Origin: Kiritimatiellia bacterium
Lineage (GTDB): Bacteria > Verrucomicrobiota > Kiritimatiellia > RFP12 > JAAYLN01
Direction: 5' to 3'
NCBI GenBank assembly: GCA_017458965.1
Contig: JAFSZJ010000065.1
Coordinates: forward strand, 1-39,756
Length of the DNA stretch: 39,756 bases
Below the pieces are notes generated by a model that was not told where the DNA came from, did no database searches, and saw only the letters and a list, made by a program, of their open reading frames with translations. Position numbers and translations under genes: made by a program. This document shows, piece after piece, positions 15,975 to 23,904 of the stretch (position 1 is its first letter; every line of letters starts with the position of its first letter).

Positions 15975-18511
15975 TGTGCATCATGCGTCAGCAATTGCGC
16001 ACACCCCTTTCCGCATCCCGCATCGTGCATCACTCATCGTGCATTGTGCATTGTGCATTGTGCATTCTCCTCCTCTCATCCCTCCCCTCCGCCTCGCTTG
16101 CGGCATCCCCTTCCCTGGATGACTGCGCACAGGCGCTGGCCGACGGCATGCACCAGGTCGCCGAGCAGCGACTAGTCCAGTATCTCGCGGCGAACCGCCA
16201 GCTTGCGGCCACGGACGACTACCAAAGCGCGCTCTCGATGCTTTGCCACGCCATAGCCGCGCAGCGACGCCCGCAGGAGGTGCTGGCACTGCTTGAGCGC
16301 AATGCGGACATAACCGACTCAGGCGACGGACGCGTATTCGACTACTGGCGGGCGCAGTCCTTGCTGAGGCTTGGCAGGACCGACGAGGCGCTGACCATAG
16401 CCGACCCAGAGGCCAGAATGGCGGCGAAGACCAACGACGTCGCGGATCTCCGCCTCATGCGCGTCGCCGCTGAGGCGTATGCCGCGCAAGGCACCGCCGA
16501 AGGCGACGCGAAAGCCAACAAGGTTCTGGACACCCTTTTCGAAAGGTCGAAAGCGGCAAGGCTCAACCTGGACGGGGCAAGACTTCTGCGGTCGAGGCTT
16601 CTCGCCCGATCCGGGGACGAAGCCGGAGCCACGGCGATTCTCTCCGCTCTTGCGGCCGATGAAAGCGCGGACAGCCATGTCAGGGCAGCCGCCTGCCAGG
16701 ACCTTGTCGGGATGTCAGGAACGAACTCGCAGTCCGCGGTCAGCGCGGCCCTCGCCATAGAGCGGCTTCCGCTTGGCCGTGATGCCCCGGCTTATCTCAT
16801 ACCATGCGGCCGCATCCTGATCTCGCGATCCGAGACGATACCTGATGGGGCTGCGTTGCTGAAGCGGGCAATACGAATGACTCCGGTATCCCAGGAGGCG
16901 GCGGAGGCGCAGCATGCCCTCTCCTGGGCATGGCTCTCGATAGGATCGAACGAAGTCGCAGAAGCCGAGTTCCGGGCATACCGTGAGACATACGGGGCGA
17001 CATACGGCAACGGCGCATTGGCCAAGTCCGGGCAGGCGCTCGCCCTTCGAGCAATCGGAGGGAACGACGAGGCGGCGACGCTTTTCCAAAAGGCGGCGAA
17101 GGAGACGACGAACGACTTCCTTTCGGCGACATGCACACTGCTTGCGGGCGAGAGCGTCCTAGCCGCCGGAAGGCCACAGTCGGCGGCGGCAATCCTCGAA
17201 AAGGTCTTCGACGTCGCTTGCGAGGCCAACGATGAAGGACTGCGCGTACTGCGCCATGTCCACCCCGGCGCCGCCGACGACGCGCCCCGTCGCATTGGGT
17301 CCCTTGCACGCATACAGGCGGCGGACGCAATGGAGCGTTCGGGCGAGGCCTCGCGTGCCCTCGCCCTCTACGACGAGGTATCCGATGCCTGGAACCATGA
17401 GGGCGACCTTTCGGATCTCGCCATGTACCGGTCTGCGCTGCTCCTTGAACGCACCGCGACCGACGTGGCCGGCGGTGACCAGGCGATCGAAAGATATTCG
17501 CGCCTGGCGGAAGCGACCACGAACGCCCCGCTCCGCTCCCTCGCGGTGCTTGGGCGTGGCCGTTTGCGCTATGCCCGCAGATCCCTTGCCGCGGCGGTGT
17601 CCGACTTCGCCGAGGTCGAGAAGGCCGGCTTCGAATCCGCCGCCGAGGCAAGGCTATGCCGCGTGTACGCCCTCTACGGTCTAGGCAGGGACGAAGATGC
17701 GCTTGCGGCGGCAGAGGACGCAATCCGTTCCGGCGACGGCGCATCGACGCTGCCAGACCTAACACTATGGCTGGGACAGTACCGCTACAACGAAGGGGAC
17801 ATGGACAAGGCCGAGTCCATATTCGCCGATTTCGCCGACCGCTGGCCGGAGGACCCCCGTTCGCCGCATACGCTCCTGTGGGCCGCCAAGGCCGCGCTGT
17901 CTCAGAGCGAGAACCAGAGGGCCGTGGAACGGCTGGCGCTGATCGGCGAACGCTACCCCGATGACCCGGCGCTTCAGGAGGCACGGCTCCTCCAGGGTCG
18001 CGCCCTGTGCAACCTCGCCCGCTTCGAGGATGCCGTGCTGGTGCTCGACGACGCCGTGGCCAAGGCGCCGACCGGGGATTTCGCCGTGCAGACCCTCATA
18101 ATGAAGGGCGACGCCCTGTTCGCGCTTACCGGTTCATCGCGCGCGTCCGTCACAAACGCGCTTTCCGCATACCGTGCCGCAAGGTCCCGTACGGACGCTA
18201 CGCCATCGCAGATGCTCGAGTGCGGCTTCAAGATGGCCCGGTGCATGGAAAGGAGCGGCGACGCGGAAGACGCATGCAACCGCTATTACGAGGACGTAAT
18301 CCTGCCGTACCTGCGTTTCGCCGACGAGGCGTCGCCTGCGGACGAGTCGTTCTTCGAGCAGGCGGCATTCGCCGCCGCGAGGCTTCTGGAGGTACGCGGG
18401 GATGCCGGTGCGGCGCTGGCAATGCTCGGGCATGTCGCGGACGCCGAGGGCAAGGGCGCGGAGCGCGCGTTGCAGGAGATGGCTAGGATAAGGGTCGGAG
18501 GTCGCTTATGA
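15974..18511 (+). CDS. Exported tetratricopeptide-repeat protein
   Basis: 845-residue protein built of many helical hairpins of TPR type, e.g. RVFDYWRAQSLLRLGRTDEA, RLCRVYALYGLGRDEDALAA, LTLWLGQYRYNEGDMDKAES and ARLLQGRALCNLARFEDAV. It resembles periplasmic TPR proteins of Tol/Exb clusters (YbgF/CpoB-like role), but is far longer. The N-terminus carries a signal peptide (CIVHCALCILLLSSLPSASLA) encoded by a 7-bp tandem repeat. The start ATG 15974 overlaps the previous stop (TGATG); ATG 15983 is an alternative. The end overlaps exbB by 4 nt (ATGA). It is probably periplasmic and a scaffold for the energiser encoded next. Confidence 0.8.
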   Translation: MCIMRQQLRTPLSASRIVHHSSCIVHCALCILLLSSLPSASLAASPSLDDCAQALADGMHQVAEQRLVQYLAANRQLAATDDYQSALSMLCHAIAAQRRPQEVLALLERNADITDSGDGRVFDYWRAQSLLRLGRTDEALTIADPEARMAAKTNDVADLRLMRVAAEAYAAQGTAEGDAKANKVLDTLFERSKAARLNLDGARLLRSRLLARSGDEAGATAILSALAADESADSHVRAAACQDLVGMSGTNSQSAVSAALAIERLPLGRDAPAYLIPCGRILISRSETIPDGAALLKRAIRMTPVSQEAAEAQHALSWAWLSIGSNEVAEAEFRAYRETYGATYGNGALAKSGQALALRAIGGNDEAATLFQKAAKETTNDFLSATCTLLAGESVLAAGRPQSAAAILEKVFDVACEANDEGLRVLRHVHPGAADDAPRRIGSLARIQAADAMERSGEASRALALYDEVSDAWNHEGDLSDLAMYRSALLLERTATDVAGGDQAIERYSRLAEATTNAPLRSLAVLGRGRLRYARRSLAAAVSDFAEVEKAGFESAAEARLCRVYALYGLGRDEDALAAAEDAIRSGDGASTLPDLTLWLGQYRYNEGDMDKAESIFADFADRWPEDPRSPHTLLWAAKAALSQSENQRAVERLALIGERYPDDPALQEARLLQGRALCNLARFEDAVLVLDDAVAKAPTGDFAVQTLIMKGDALFALTGSSRASVTNALSAYRAARSRTDATPSQMLECGFKMARCMERSGDAEDACNRYYEDVILPYLRFADEASPADESFFEQAAFAAARLLEVRGDAGAALAMLGHVADAEGKGAERALQEMARIRVGGRL
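16013..16068. repeat. 7-bp tandem repeat (8 units) inside the TPR signal peptide
   Basis: Eight heptamers in exact register: gcatccc, gcatcgt, gcatcac, tcatcgt, three gcattgt and gcattct. They lie within the first 32 codons of the TPR gene and encode its hydrophobic signal-peptide core. Since 7 is not a multiple of 3, gain or loss of one unit would shift the frame. Confidence 0.8.
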
Positions 18512-19149
18512 CTGTTTCGGGGCTTATGCATGATGGAGGCGCTGTCCTTGGCGTGATATTCCTGGCCGGCGTGGCCGCATTGGCGGTGTTCGTCGAGCGC
18601 ATGGTGTCGCTGCGTCAGGCGCGCATCCTTTACGAGGACTTCCTTTCAGGTGTATTCAACATCCTTCGAGGCGGCAGGATACGCGAAGCCATGTCGCTTT
18701 GCGAGGACACCCCCGGTCCTGTCGCCCGCCTCATGCGCACCGCGATCACCCATCGCGCCGACACGGACGACACATTGAGGAACGCCCTCGACAACGCCGG
18801 CCGCGCCGAGGTCGCACGCATGGAAAGGCGCCTCGCGGCCATATCCACCATCGCCGACGCCACCCCCCTGTTGGGACTCCTTGGCACGCTTCTCGGCCTT
18901 CTTCAGACGCTTCTCACAATGCGCACCGATATGCCGCTCGTGCAGACGCTGGACGTCACGGACGGCCTTTCACGGGCGATCGTCACCTCCATAGCCGGTC
19001 TTATCGTCGCCATCCCCGCGCACGCCATGTACTCGATCCTCGCCTCGAGGATCGACCGCATAATCCTCGACATGGGGCAGGCATCGGGCGACATCCTCGC
19101 GTTCATGGGGCGTTGGGATGGGCGGCGCAAGGAGGAAGGCGATGAGTAG
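18508..19149 (+). CDS. MotA/TolQ/ExbB proton-channel family protein
   Basis: 213-residue inner-membrane protein of the ExbB/TolQ family, which uses the proton motive force to drive a partner across the periplasm. Three hydrophobic segments are visible: residues about 11-30, 118-135 (ADATPLLGLLGTLLGLLQTL, the conserved proton-path helix) and 155-175 (AIVTSIAGLIVAIPAHAMY). A cytoplasmic loop with AMSLCEDTPGPVARLM lies between the first two. GGAGG (18497-18501) is 6 nt before the ATG, which overlaps the TPR stop. It overlaps the ExbD-like gene by 8 nt. Whether it acts as ExbB or TolQ cannot be told. Confidence 0.92.
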   Translation: MTVSGLMHDGGAVLGVIFLAGVAALAVFVERMVSLRQARILYEDFLSGVFNILRGGRIREAMSLCEDTPGPVARLMRTAITHRADTDDTLRNALDNAGRAEVARMERRLAAISTIADATPLLGLLGTLLGLLQTLLTMRTDMPLVQTLDVTDGLSRAIVTSIAGLIVAIPAHAMYSILASRIDRIILDMGQASGDILAFMGRWDGRRKEEGDE

Positions 19150-19612
19150 TGCGCCGATCACGCCCCTGCAATGGGGACGGGGCGCGTCGCGACAACGCCA
19201 CCCTTCGTCGTACGCGCTCCTAAGGGCCGTGCCGTGGCTGGACGCGATCATCATAGCAGCCCTGTTCTGGGCGGTGGTCGGCCGCGCCACGCTCGCGCCG
19301 TCCGTAGCGTTCGAACTCCCGTCCGCCCCGTTCACGGAAGGGGCTTACGCGGCAGGATCGCTCATAGCCTTCCCCGATCCCGCGACCGATGGTCGCATTC
19401 TTGTGTTCTTCGATGACGCAAGATACATCCTAGGAACCGACGACGAGGCCAATCTCGCAGCCGACGTGTCGGAATACGCCCGGTCTGCGGCGGGTGGACG
19501 CCTGCTGCTGCTGGCGGACGCATCGATCCGCCATGGTGACGTGATGCGCATCGTGGACATTGTCCGCGCCGGTGGCGTCAAGCGGATCGACGTAGCGGTG
19601 AAACCCGAGTAG
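19142..19612 (+). CDS. ExbD/TolR-family biopolymer transport protein
   Basis: 156-residue protein with one transmembrane segment (about residues 32-46) and a periplasmic domain. VPWLDAIIIAALFWAVV holds the membrane Asp (near residue 34) that carries protons in ExbD/TolR. The soluble part has the expected RLLLLADASIRHGDVMRIVDIVRAGGVKRIDVAV. The ATG at 19142 lies 8 nt inside the end of exbB, with AAGGAGGA just upstream. It is partner to the preceding ExbB/TolQ. Confidence 0.85.
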   Translation: MSSAPITPLQWGRGASRQRHPSSYALLRAVPWLDAIIIAALFWAVVGRATLAPSVAFELPSAPFTEGAYAAGSLIAFPDPATDGRILVFFDDARYILGTDDEANLAADVSEYARSAAGGRLLLLADASIRHGDVMRIVDIVRAGGVKRIDVAVKPE

Positions 19613-19614
19613 CG

Positions 19615-20250
19615 ATGGCGAAGAAGGGAATAAATGGCGTTGCCAGGCCGCAGCCCAGCGAGATGGAGGACTGGGGCGCTATCCTGGTGATCGTCCTTCT
19701 CGTAGGGCTTTGGTTTTTGTGGCCGCGCTACACGACGTCCTCAGGTCGCGATCTGCCACCTGAACCATCGTGCGCTTATGTCACACTGCCGGGCGACTTT
19801 CCAACATACGCCACGGCACGAGGGTCATCAGACGCCAAAATCGGCTTTCCACGCCTACCACCCCTGGCTAAGCCGACCACACCTCCGCCGCTGGACACAT
19901 CCGTACTTGCCTCGCAGCCGGACGAATACAGCGCCGTACCCGCCGACGCCATGATCCTCCCGCCGCCACCGGCATCGCCTTTCGCGACGGCACCGGGCAA
20001 CAATGTCGGGATAAGCGTTGACTCCGCACTCTCGGCGGCCGGCTTCGCGGTCGATCTGTCGTCGGTCACTTCATCCGCCCCATGTTCGCTCACTGCCACG
20101 CTCTCGTTCAACGACAACGGGCGCATCTCGGCGCTGCTCGTCGAGCGTAGCGAAGGCGACCCCTCGGCGCTGGTCCCTCTACGCCTGTCGCTGCTCCTAT
20201 CACGGACCAGAGGCGCGGCCACGGGCAATGTGACGATCTGGCGGCGCTAG
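19615..20250 (+). CDS. TonB-like single-span protein
   Basis: 211-residue protein with an N-terminal transmembrane helix (WGAILVIVLLVGLWFLW, about residues 20-36). A Pro-rich spacer follows (LPPLAKPTTPPPLD, ILPPPPASPF). The C-terminal segment SLTATLSFNDNGRISALLVERSEGDPS recalls the TonB C-terminal fold (strand, turn with N-x-G, helix, strand). Position right after ExbB/ExbD (2 nt gap) supports a TonB-like role, transmitting force across the periplasm. The sequence match to TonB is weak and the assignment rests on architecture and neighbours. Confidence 0.6.
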   Translation: MAKKGINGVARPQPSEMEDWGAILVIVLLVGLWFLWPRYTTSSGRDLPPEPSCAYVTLPGDFPTYATARGSSDAKIGFPRLPPLAKPTTPPPLDTSVLASQPDEYSAVPADAMILPPPPASPFATAPGNNVGISVDSALSAAGFAVDLSSVTSSAPCSLTATLSFNDNGRISALLVERSEGDPSALVPLRLSLLLSRTRGAATGNVTIWRR

Positions 20251-20656
20251 GGCTGATTCCACGCCCCCTCGAAAAATTTATCCGCAGCGCCCAGGTTCTG
20301 CTATCATCTAGTTGACAATCTGACTTGCGATTCTGCAAGAGTCGTTCGCCAAAATCCGTGGAAAGATTTCGTAGGACGACACGAAGCGGAAGAGCGCACA
20401 ACGTGCGCCTTTCTTTGCGTGTTTCCTACAAGGCCTTTTCCACGGAGCCTAGGCGAAGACACGAGGGGGAAGGCGACTTTTTTCTTCTGTGCCGTAAGAT
20501 TCGGGCGGGATGGCGGGAATGAAGAGTAGGAAGCCTTGTAGCGCCGGGTGGCGTTAGCCGTGGTTTCCAGACTCGAGTAATACAGCTTCGGGACGCCGCC
20601 TGTCCGCGCCGGACGCCGCAGCAACAAAGACAGGCCCCATGCATGGAGTACAAACA
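20251..20656. other. 406-bp non-coding region with strong secondary structure
   Basis: No convincing gene lies here. A 5-bp hairpin (CTTGC/GCAAG, 20324-20339) is followed by the long hairpin at 20341-20460. T6 follows at 20478-20483, and a 7-bp stem at 20540-20557. TATCAT at 20302-20307 could be a -10 box. It separates the Exb operon from the lipoprotein cluster and may hold the promoter of the latter. Confidence 0.5.
20341..20460 (+). ncRNA. Candidate structured RNA or palindromic element (120-nt hairpin)
   Basis: The arms pair in successive blocks towards an AAC loop at 20400-20402. GTC plus TTCGCC pairs with GGCGAA plus GAC; TCCGTGGAAA (20355-20364) with TTTCCACGGA (20437-20446); GTAGGA with TCCTAC; ACACG with CGTGT (one mismatched neighbour); GGAAG with CTTTC; and GCGCAC (20394-20399) with GTGCGC (20403-20408). 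Internal loops separate the blocks. It could be a small RNA, a 5' leader of the lipoprotein operon, or a MITE-like palindrome. Strand is a guess. It does not show the conserved motifs of RNase P or SRP RNA. Confidence 0.4.
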
Positions 20657-21346
20657 ATGAAGTCAATCACAGCGATCGCGATGGCATTCGCCGCCGCGGC
20701 AATGGTAACCGGATGCGCATCGGCTCCGAAACAGTCGAACGCCGGACACGGCAACCAAACCGATGAAGTCAAACCATGGATTGAAAGTCGCTCCGACGCC
20801 AGCAAGGCATTCGCATCGCAGTGCTCTGTCGGCACGGTGGCAACGGCCATCAACGCCATCGGCGCACCACTGCAAATCATGCAGCGCCAGGCCTACGACA
20901 AGGTCGATGTGGCATATGCAAACTACAAGGGTCGCCGCATCTGGACGGCAATCGACAACGACGCCAAAAACGGTGCCAGCAAGGCCGAACTCTACGCCAG
21001 CCTCTCGGCCGAGGATAAGGCCACATACGACGCCTACCAGAAATACTGCAAAGACCAGGACTTCGGCGAACGCGAGAATCAGCTAAAGGCGATGCTGCCA
21101 AAGCTGGCGCAGGCCGGGGTGGAAATTGGAAGCCTCGTCGTTATGGCGAAAAAGGATCCCGACTTCGCGAAGTTGGCCGGACTTGCCATGGCCACCCAGG
21201 TGCGCAACGTCAACAAGGATGCCGACGCGCTGAAGGCAATTCTCGCCGACACGAACGAGGCGACAAAATTCTGGAAGGCGCTTGACGAGCAGGACAAGCG
21301 CATCCAGGAAGACCAGAAGAAGATGGAAGCCGAAGCCGCGAAATAG
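20657..21346 (+). CDS. Lipoprotein of unknown function
   Basis: 229-residue predicted outer-membrane lipoprotein. The signal peptide MKSITAIAMAFAAAAMVTG ends at Cys20 in a VTGC lipobox. The mature part is soluble and helical, with DAKNGASKAELYASLSAED and a charged C-terminus (EDQKKMEAEAAK) that may form a short coiled coil. I do not recognise a named family. GGAG lies 8 nt before the ATG at 20657, which fixes the start. It is the first gene of a five-gene plus-strand group of exported proteins; the next begins 12 nt after its stop. Confidence 0.75.
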   Translation: MKSITAIAMAFAAAAMVTGCASAPKQSNAGHGNQTDEVKPWIESRSDASKAFASQCSVGTVATAINAIGAPLQIMQRQAYDKVDVAYANYKGRRIWTAIDNDAKNGASKAELYASLSAEDKATYDAYQKYCKDQDFGERENQLKAMLPKLAQAGVEIGSLVVMAKKDPDFAKLAGLAMATQVRNVNKDADALKAILADTNEATKFWKALDEQDKRIQEDQKKMEAEAAK

Positions 21347-21358
21347 GACATTCGCACC

Positions 21359-22366
21359 ATGAAACGACAGCAAGTTATTCGCTGCATCAGCGCCGCCGCA
21401 GTCGCGGCGGCGCTGATGTGCGGCTGCGCCACCGCACCGCTACCACCCCAGCCAGGTTCCGGTACTGGCTTCATACTTCAAGGCGACCTTGAAAAGTGCC
21501 AGGTAGCCATGCCTCCGAACGCCAATACCCAGAATTTCCGCAAACTGGGATTGGCTGTCCAGTTCCAGAACATCACCGGCGTGGACAAGAAAACCGGCAA
21601 ACCGCTGAAAGTCGATCCGAACCTCTCGAAGCGGCTGCAGGTCGAGATGGGCAAGATGAAGCGCTACACGATTGTCGATCTCCATAGCGACAACGGTTTC
21701 CTTGGCGACATGGCGGACGCTGGCCTTGCGAATGTAGTCGAAGGCGAACAGCGGCAAATCGACTTGCTTCTCTCCGGCAGCATAACGCTCGTCAAGGAGA
21801 TACACGACCTCCACGACTACACGATGCTGAAGTACGTTGCCGAGTTCGACTTTATCTGCAAGGACTTGAAGGACGGAACGCAGAAGTTCGCCGAGAAGGC
21901 TTCGGGCACGGCTTACCGCAAACAGTTCTGGAGCATCGCAGGCGGCATGGCCGGCGGCTTCCGCGAGGAGGACGAGGCTGGCGTATGCCTGGAGGCGGCC
22001 ATGAAGGCCATCTCCGTCGTGGCGAACAAGATTGTCAACACCTACCCGGCCGGCGGACGGATCATCAGCTGCACCGCGTCAGGCGAACGCATGACGCTTG
22101 ATCGCGGCTTCGAGCAGGGCATCGCGGGAAACCAGCAGTGCGTCGTTTTCGTGGATGACGAGGGAACAAAAGTGCCGCTCTGCTATGCCAGGGCCGAACC
22201 AAGCGACAACACCTCCGGCATCATTCCATACCGTTGGGACACCGTCGGCAAGGACGCCGTGCTTCTCAAAAAGAAGTTCGACATGGATCCCAAGTCGTTC
22301 ATCAGAAACTATGAAACATACGCCGTGGGATACGGCGTCCCAAGCAACCCAATGGACTTGAAATGA
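21359..22366 (+). CDS. CsgG-like lipoprotein
   Basis: 335-residue lipoprotein, with a signal peptide ending LMCGC (lipobox Cys near residue 21 or 23). The segment KLGLAVQFQNITG...VDPNLSKRLQVEMGKMKRYTIVD, followed by IDLLLSGSITLVKE, matches the plan of CsgG/LpoB-type periplasmic domains. In those, a strand with F-x-N is followed by a helix and a strand ending in VD. CsgG forms an outer-membrane pore for curli, while LpoB activates cell-wall synthases; neither role is proved here. The AAGGA-type site upstream is modest. The stop overlaps the next ATG (ATGA), so the following gene is translationally coupled. Confidence 0.6.
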   Translation: MKRQQVIRCISAAAVAAALMCGCATAPLPPQPGSGTGFILQGDLEKCQVAMPPNANTQNFRKLGLAVQFQNITGVDKKTGKPLKVDPNLSKRLQVEMGKMKRYTIVDLHSDNGFLGDMADAGLANVVEGEQRQIDLLLSGSITLVKEIHDLHDYTMLKYVAEFDFICKDLKDGTQKFAEKASGTAYRKQFWSIAGGMAGGFREEDEAGVCLEAAMKAISVVANKIVNTYPAGGRIISCTASGERMTLDRGFEQGIAGNQQCVVFVDDEGTKVPLCYARAEPSDNTSGIIPYRWDTVGKDAVLLKKKFDMDPKSFIRNYETYAVGYGVPSNPMDLK

Positions 22367-23820
22367 AAAAGGCCGTTCTTTCAAAAATTGCCGCCATATC
22401 AGCCGTTTTGACTATCATGCTGGCGGCGGAGGCCGCGGAGCCAGACTGGCTTGTCACGGCAAAGACGATGGCCGAGGACGGAGAACAGACCAGAATCGGC
22501 AGAAGCGACGAGACCGGCGGATATGTCATCGCCATCGCTAAAATTGGCGAAACGGGCGATGAAGCCGAAATGCTCAATGCGGCGAGAATCGCCGCGAAAC
22601 GCCTTGTCGCCGGAATTGTCGGCGGCGAGAATGTCGAGGTCGCGGAGCATTTTTCGGCTTCCGAGTCCGCCAATGGCGATGACGCCGCAACATCGGAGAC
22701 CTACTCCCAGAGCGTCAAGGTCAACGTGGACGCCATCCTCAAAGGCGCGATGACCATTGGAACTGTAAACGCCGATGACTCATGCTACACGGTTCTCCTT
22801 GCGACGCAGAAGAACGCCGACGCCTCCGTGGCAATGGATTCGGCGGTCGGCGACAACCCGAACGTCGTCAAAGTGGTCGGCTTCGCCCCAATCAGCGGCG
22901 GCGATATCGCCACGGCACAGCGCATGGCCTCGGAAAGCGCAAAGTCCCAGGCCATCGAGCAGGTGCTTGGCACCGCCGTCGCGGCCGCCGACACCTCGAT
23001 GAACGACAAAGCCAGCGCCAAGGTATTCGCCAGCGCCGCGGGCTTCATAAAGCAGTTCCGCGTCATTCAGGAGGGGAAAGTCGGCGACGCGACATACCGC
23101 GTCGAGGTCGTGATTGAAGTCGCGAAGGACGAACTCCTTAAATCCTATAAGGCGGCCCTTGAGGCGTTGGGCGATGTACGTTTTCACGTGGAGTGCGGCA
23201 ATACGTTCATTCGCGAGAAGGTGATCGAGGCCTTTTCAGAATGGGGATGCAATGTGACCGAAGACCGGGAATACGCACAGTATCTTATCGCGTGCCATGG
23301 TTCGTTCCAAGGCGTCACGCATCCGGCCAACGGAAGCGACGGGACTCGCTGCGTCCTCTCAATACGCATCGTTGACCGCGCCACGGGACGCGAAATGCTG
23401 ACCGCGCAGAACGACACGCGGAAGTCTGTCGCCTTCACCGGCGACGAGACGCGCAGACGCCGTCTTTCCGCCGAGAAGGCAATGAAGGAGATTCACGGAA
23501 CCATCCATGGAAAACTTGACGAGATGGTGCGCGGCATGGTCGCTTCAGGTCGCGACGCGCGGCTGGAATTCGACAACTACTCCGAAGCATACGCCGCGTC
23601 TCTGGACGCGATTGCCGCGGCACTTGACAAGATACCCGGTTGCGAGGCGCCGAAGACCAAAGCCGACGCCGAGCGCGGAGTTGCCACCATCGTTTTCCGG
23701 TGCAAGACAGATATGGACACGGTCCGCAAGTATCTAAACGATGTCATTGATACTGCCGGCGTGGCATTCAAGCCCCACCAAATCGGCTTCGACGCCAACT
23801 CCGTATCCTTCACCTGGTAG
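22363..23820 (+). CDS. Exported LPP20/FlgT-like protein
   Basis: 485-residue protein with a Sec signal peptide (cleavage near LAAEAAE, residue 24). Two copies of an LPP20-like pattern can be seen. One is near residues 60-90, AEMLNAARIAAKRLVAGIVGGENVEV. The other is at about 185-225, ATAQRMASESAKSQAIEQVLGTAV. They are followed by FRVIQEGKVGDATYRVEVVIEVAKDEL, which is typical of LPP20 and FlgT N-terminal domains. The last 200 residues are less clear. Its start overlaps the CsgG-like gene by 4 nt. These families recur with CsgG-like lipoproteins in envelope assembly gene sets, so a shared outer-membrane complex is plausible. Confidence 0.6.
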   Translation: MKKAVLSKIAAISAVLTIMLAAEAAEPDWLVTAKTMAEDGEQTRIGRSDETGGYVIAIAKIGETGDEAEMLNAARIAAKRLVAGIVGGENVEVAEHFSASESANGDDAATSETYSQSVKVNVDAILKGAMTIGTVNADDSCYTVLLATQKNADASVAMDSAVGDNPNVVKVVGFAPISGGDIATAQRMASESAKSQAIEQVLGTAVAAADTSMNDKASAKVFASAAGFIKQFRVIQEGKVGDATYRVEVVIEVAKDELLKSYKAALEALGDVRFHVECGNTFIREKVIEAFSEWGCNVTEDREYAQYLIACHGSFQGVTHPANGSDGTRCVLSIRIVDRATGREMLTAQNDTRKSVAFTGDETRRRRLSAEKAMKEIHGTIHGKLDEMVRGMVASGRDARLEFDNYSEAYAASLDAIAAALDKIPGCEAPKTKADAERGVATIVFRCKTDMDTVRKYLNDVIDTAGVAFKPHQIGFDANSVSFTW

Positions 23821-23831
23821 GCACTACCCCT

Positions 23832-23903
23832 CAACCGCTTAACTTCTTAACCTCTTAACCGCATAACCGCTCAACCACCCAACCACCCCACCACCCAACC
23901 ATC
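23832..23903. repeat. 8-bp tandem repeat (9 units), CAACC family
   Basis: Nine octamers in exact register: caaccgct, taacttct, taacctct, taaccgca, taaccgct, two caaccacc, ccaccacc and caaccatc. They fill nearly the whole 84-bp gap between two exported-protein genes and end one base before the ATG at 23905, leaving no room for a Shine-Dalgarno site. Confidence 0.8.
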
Positions 23904-23904
23904 C

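Noticed and set aside
16797-17984. Long minus-strand open frame opposite the TPR gene
   Set aside because: Arg/Pro-rich shadow typical of high-GC antisense frames; the plus frame has regular TPR helices.
20312-20340. Promoter starting with TTGACA
   Set aside because: A perfect -35 is present, but 16-18 nt later there is no -10-like hexamer (GCAAGA region).
20304-20666. Minus-strand 120-codon open frame in the intergenic region
   Set aside because: Covers the palindromic hairpin, has no recognisable pattern and no ribosome binding site.
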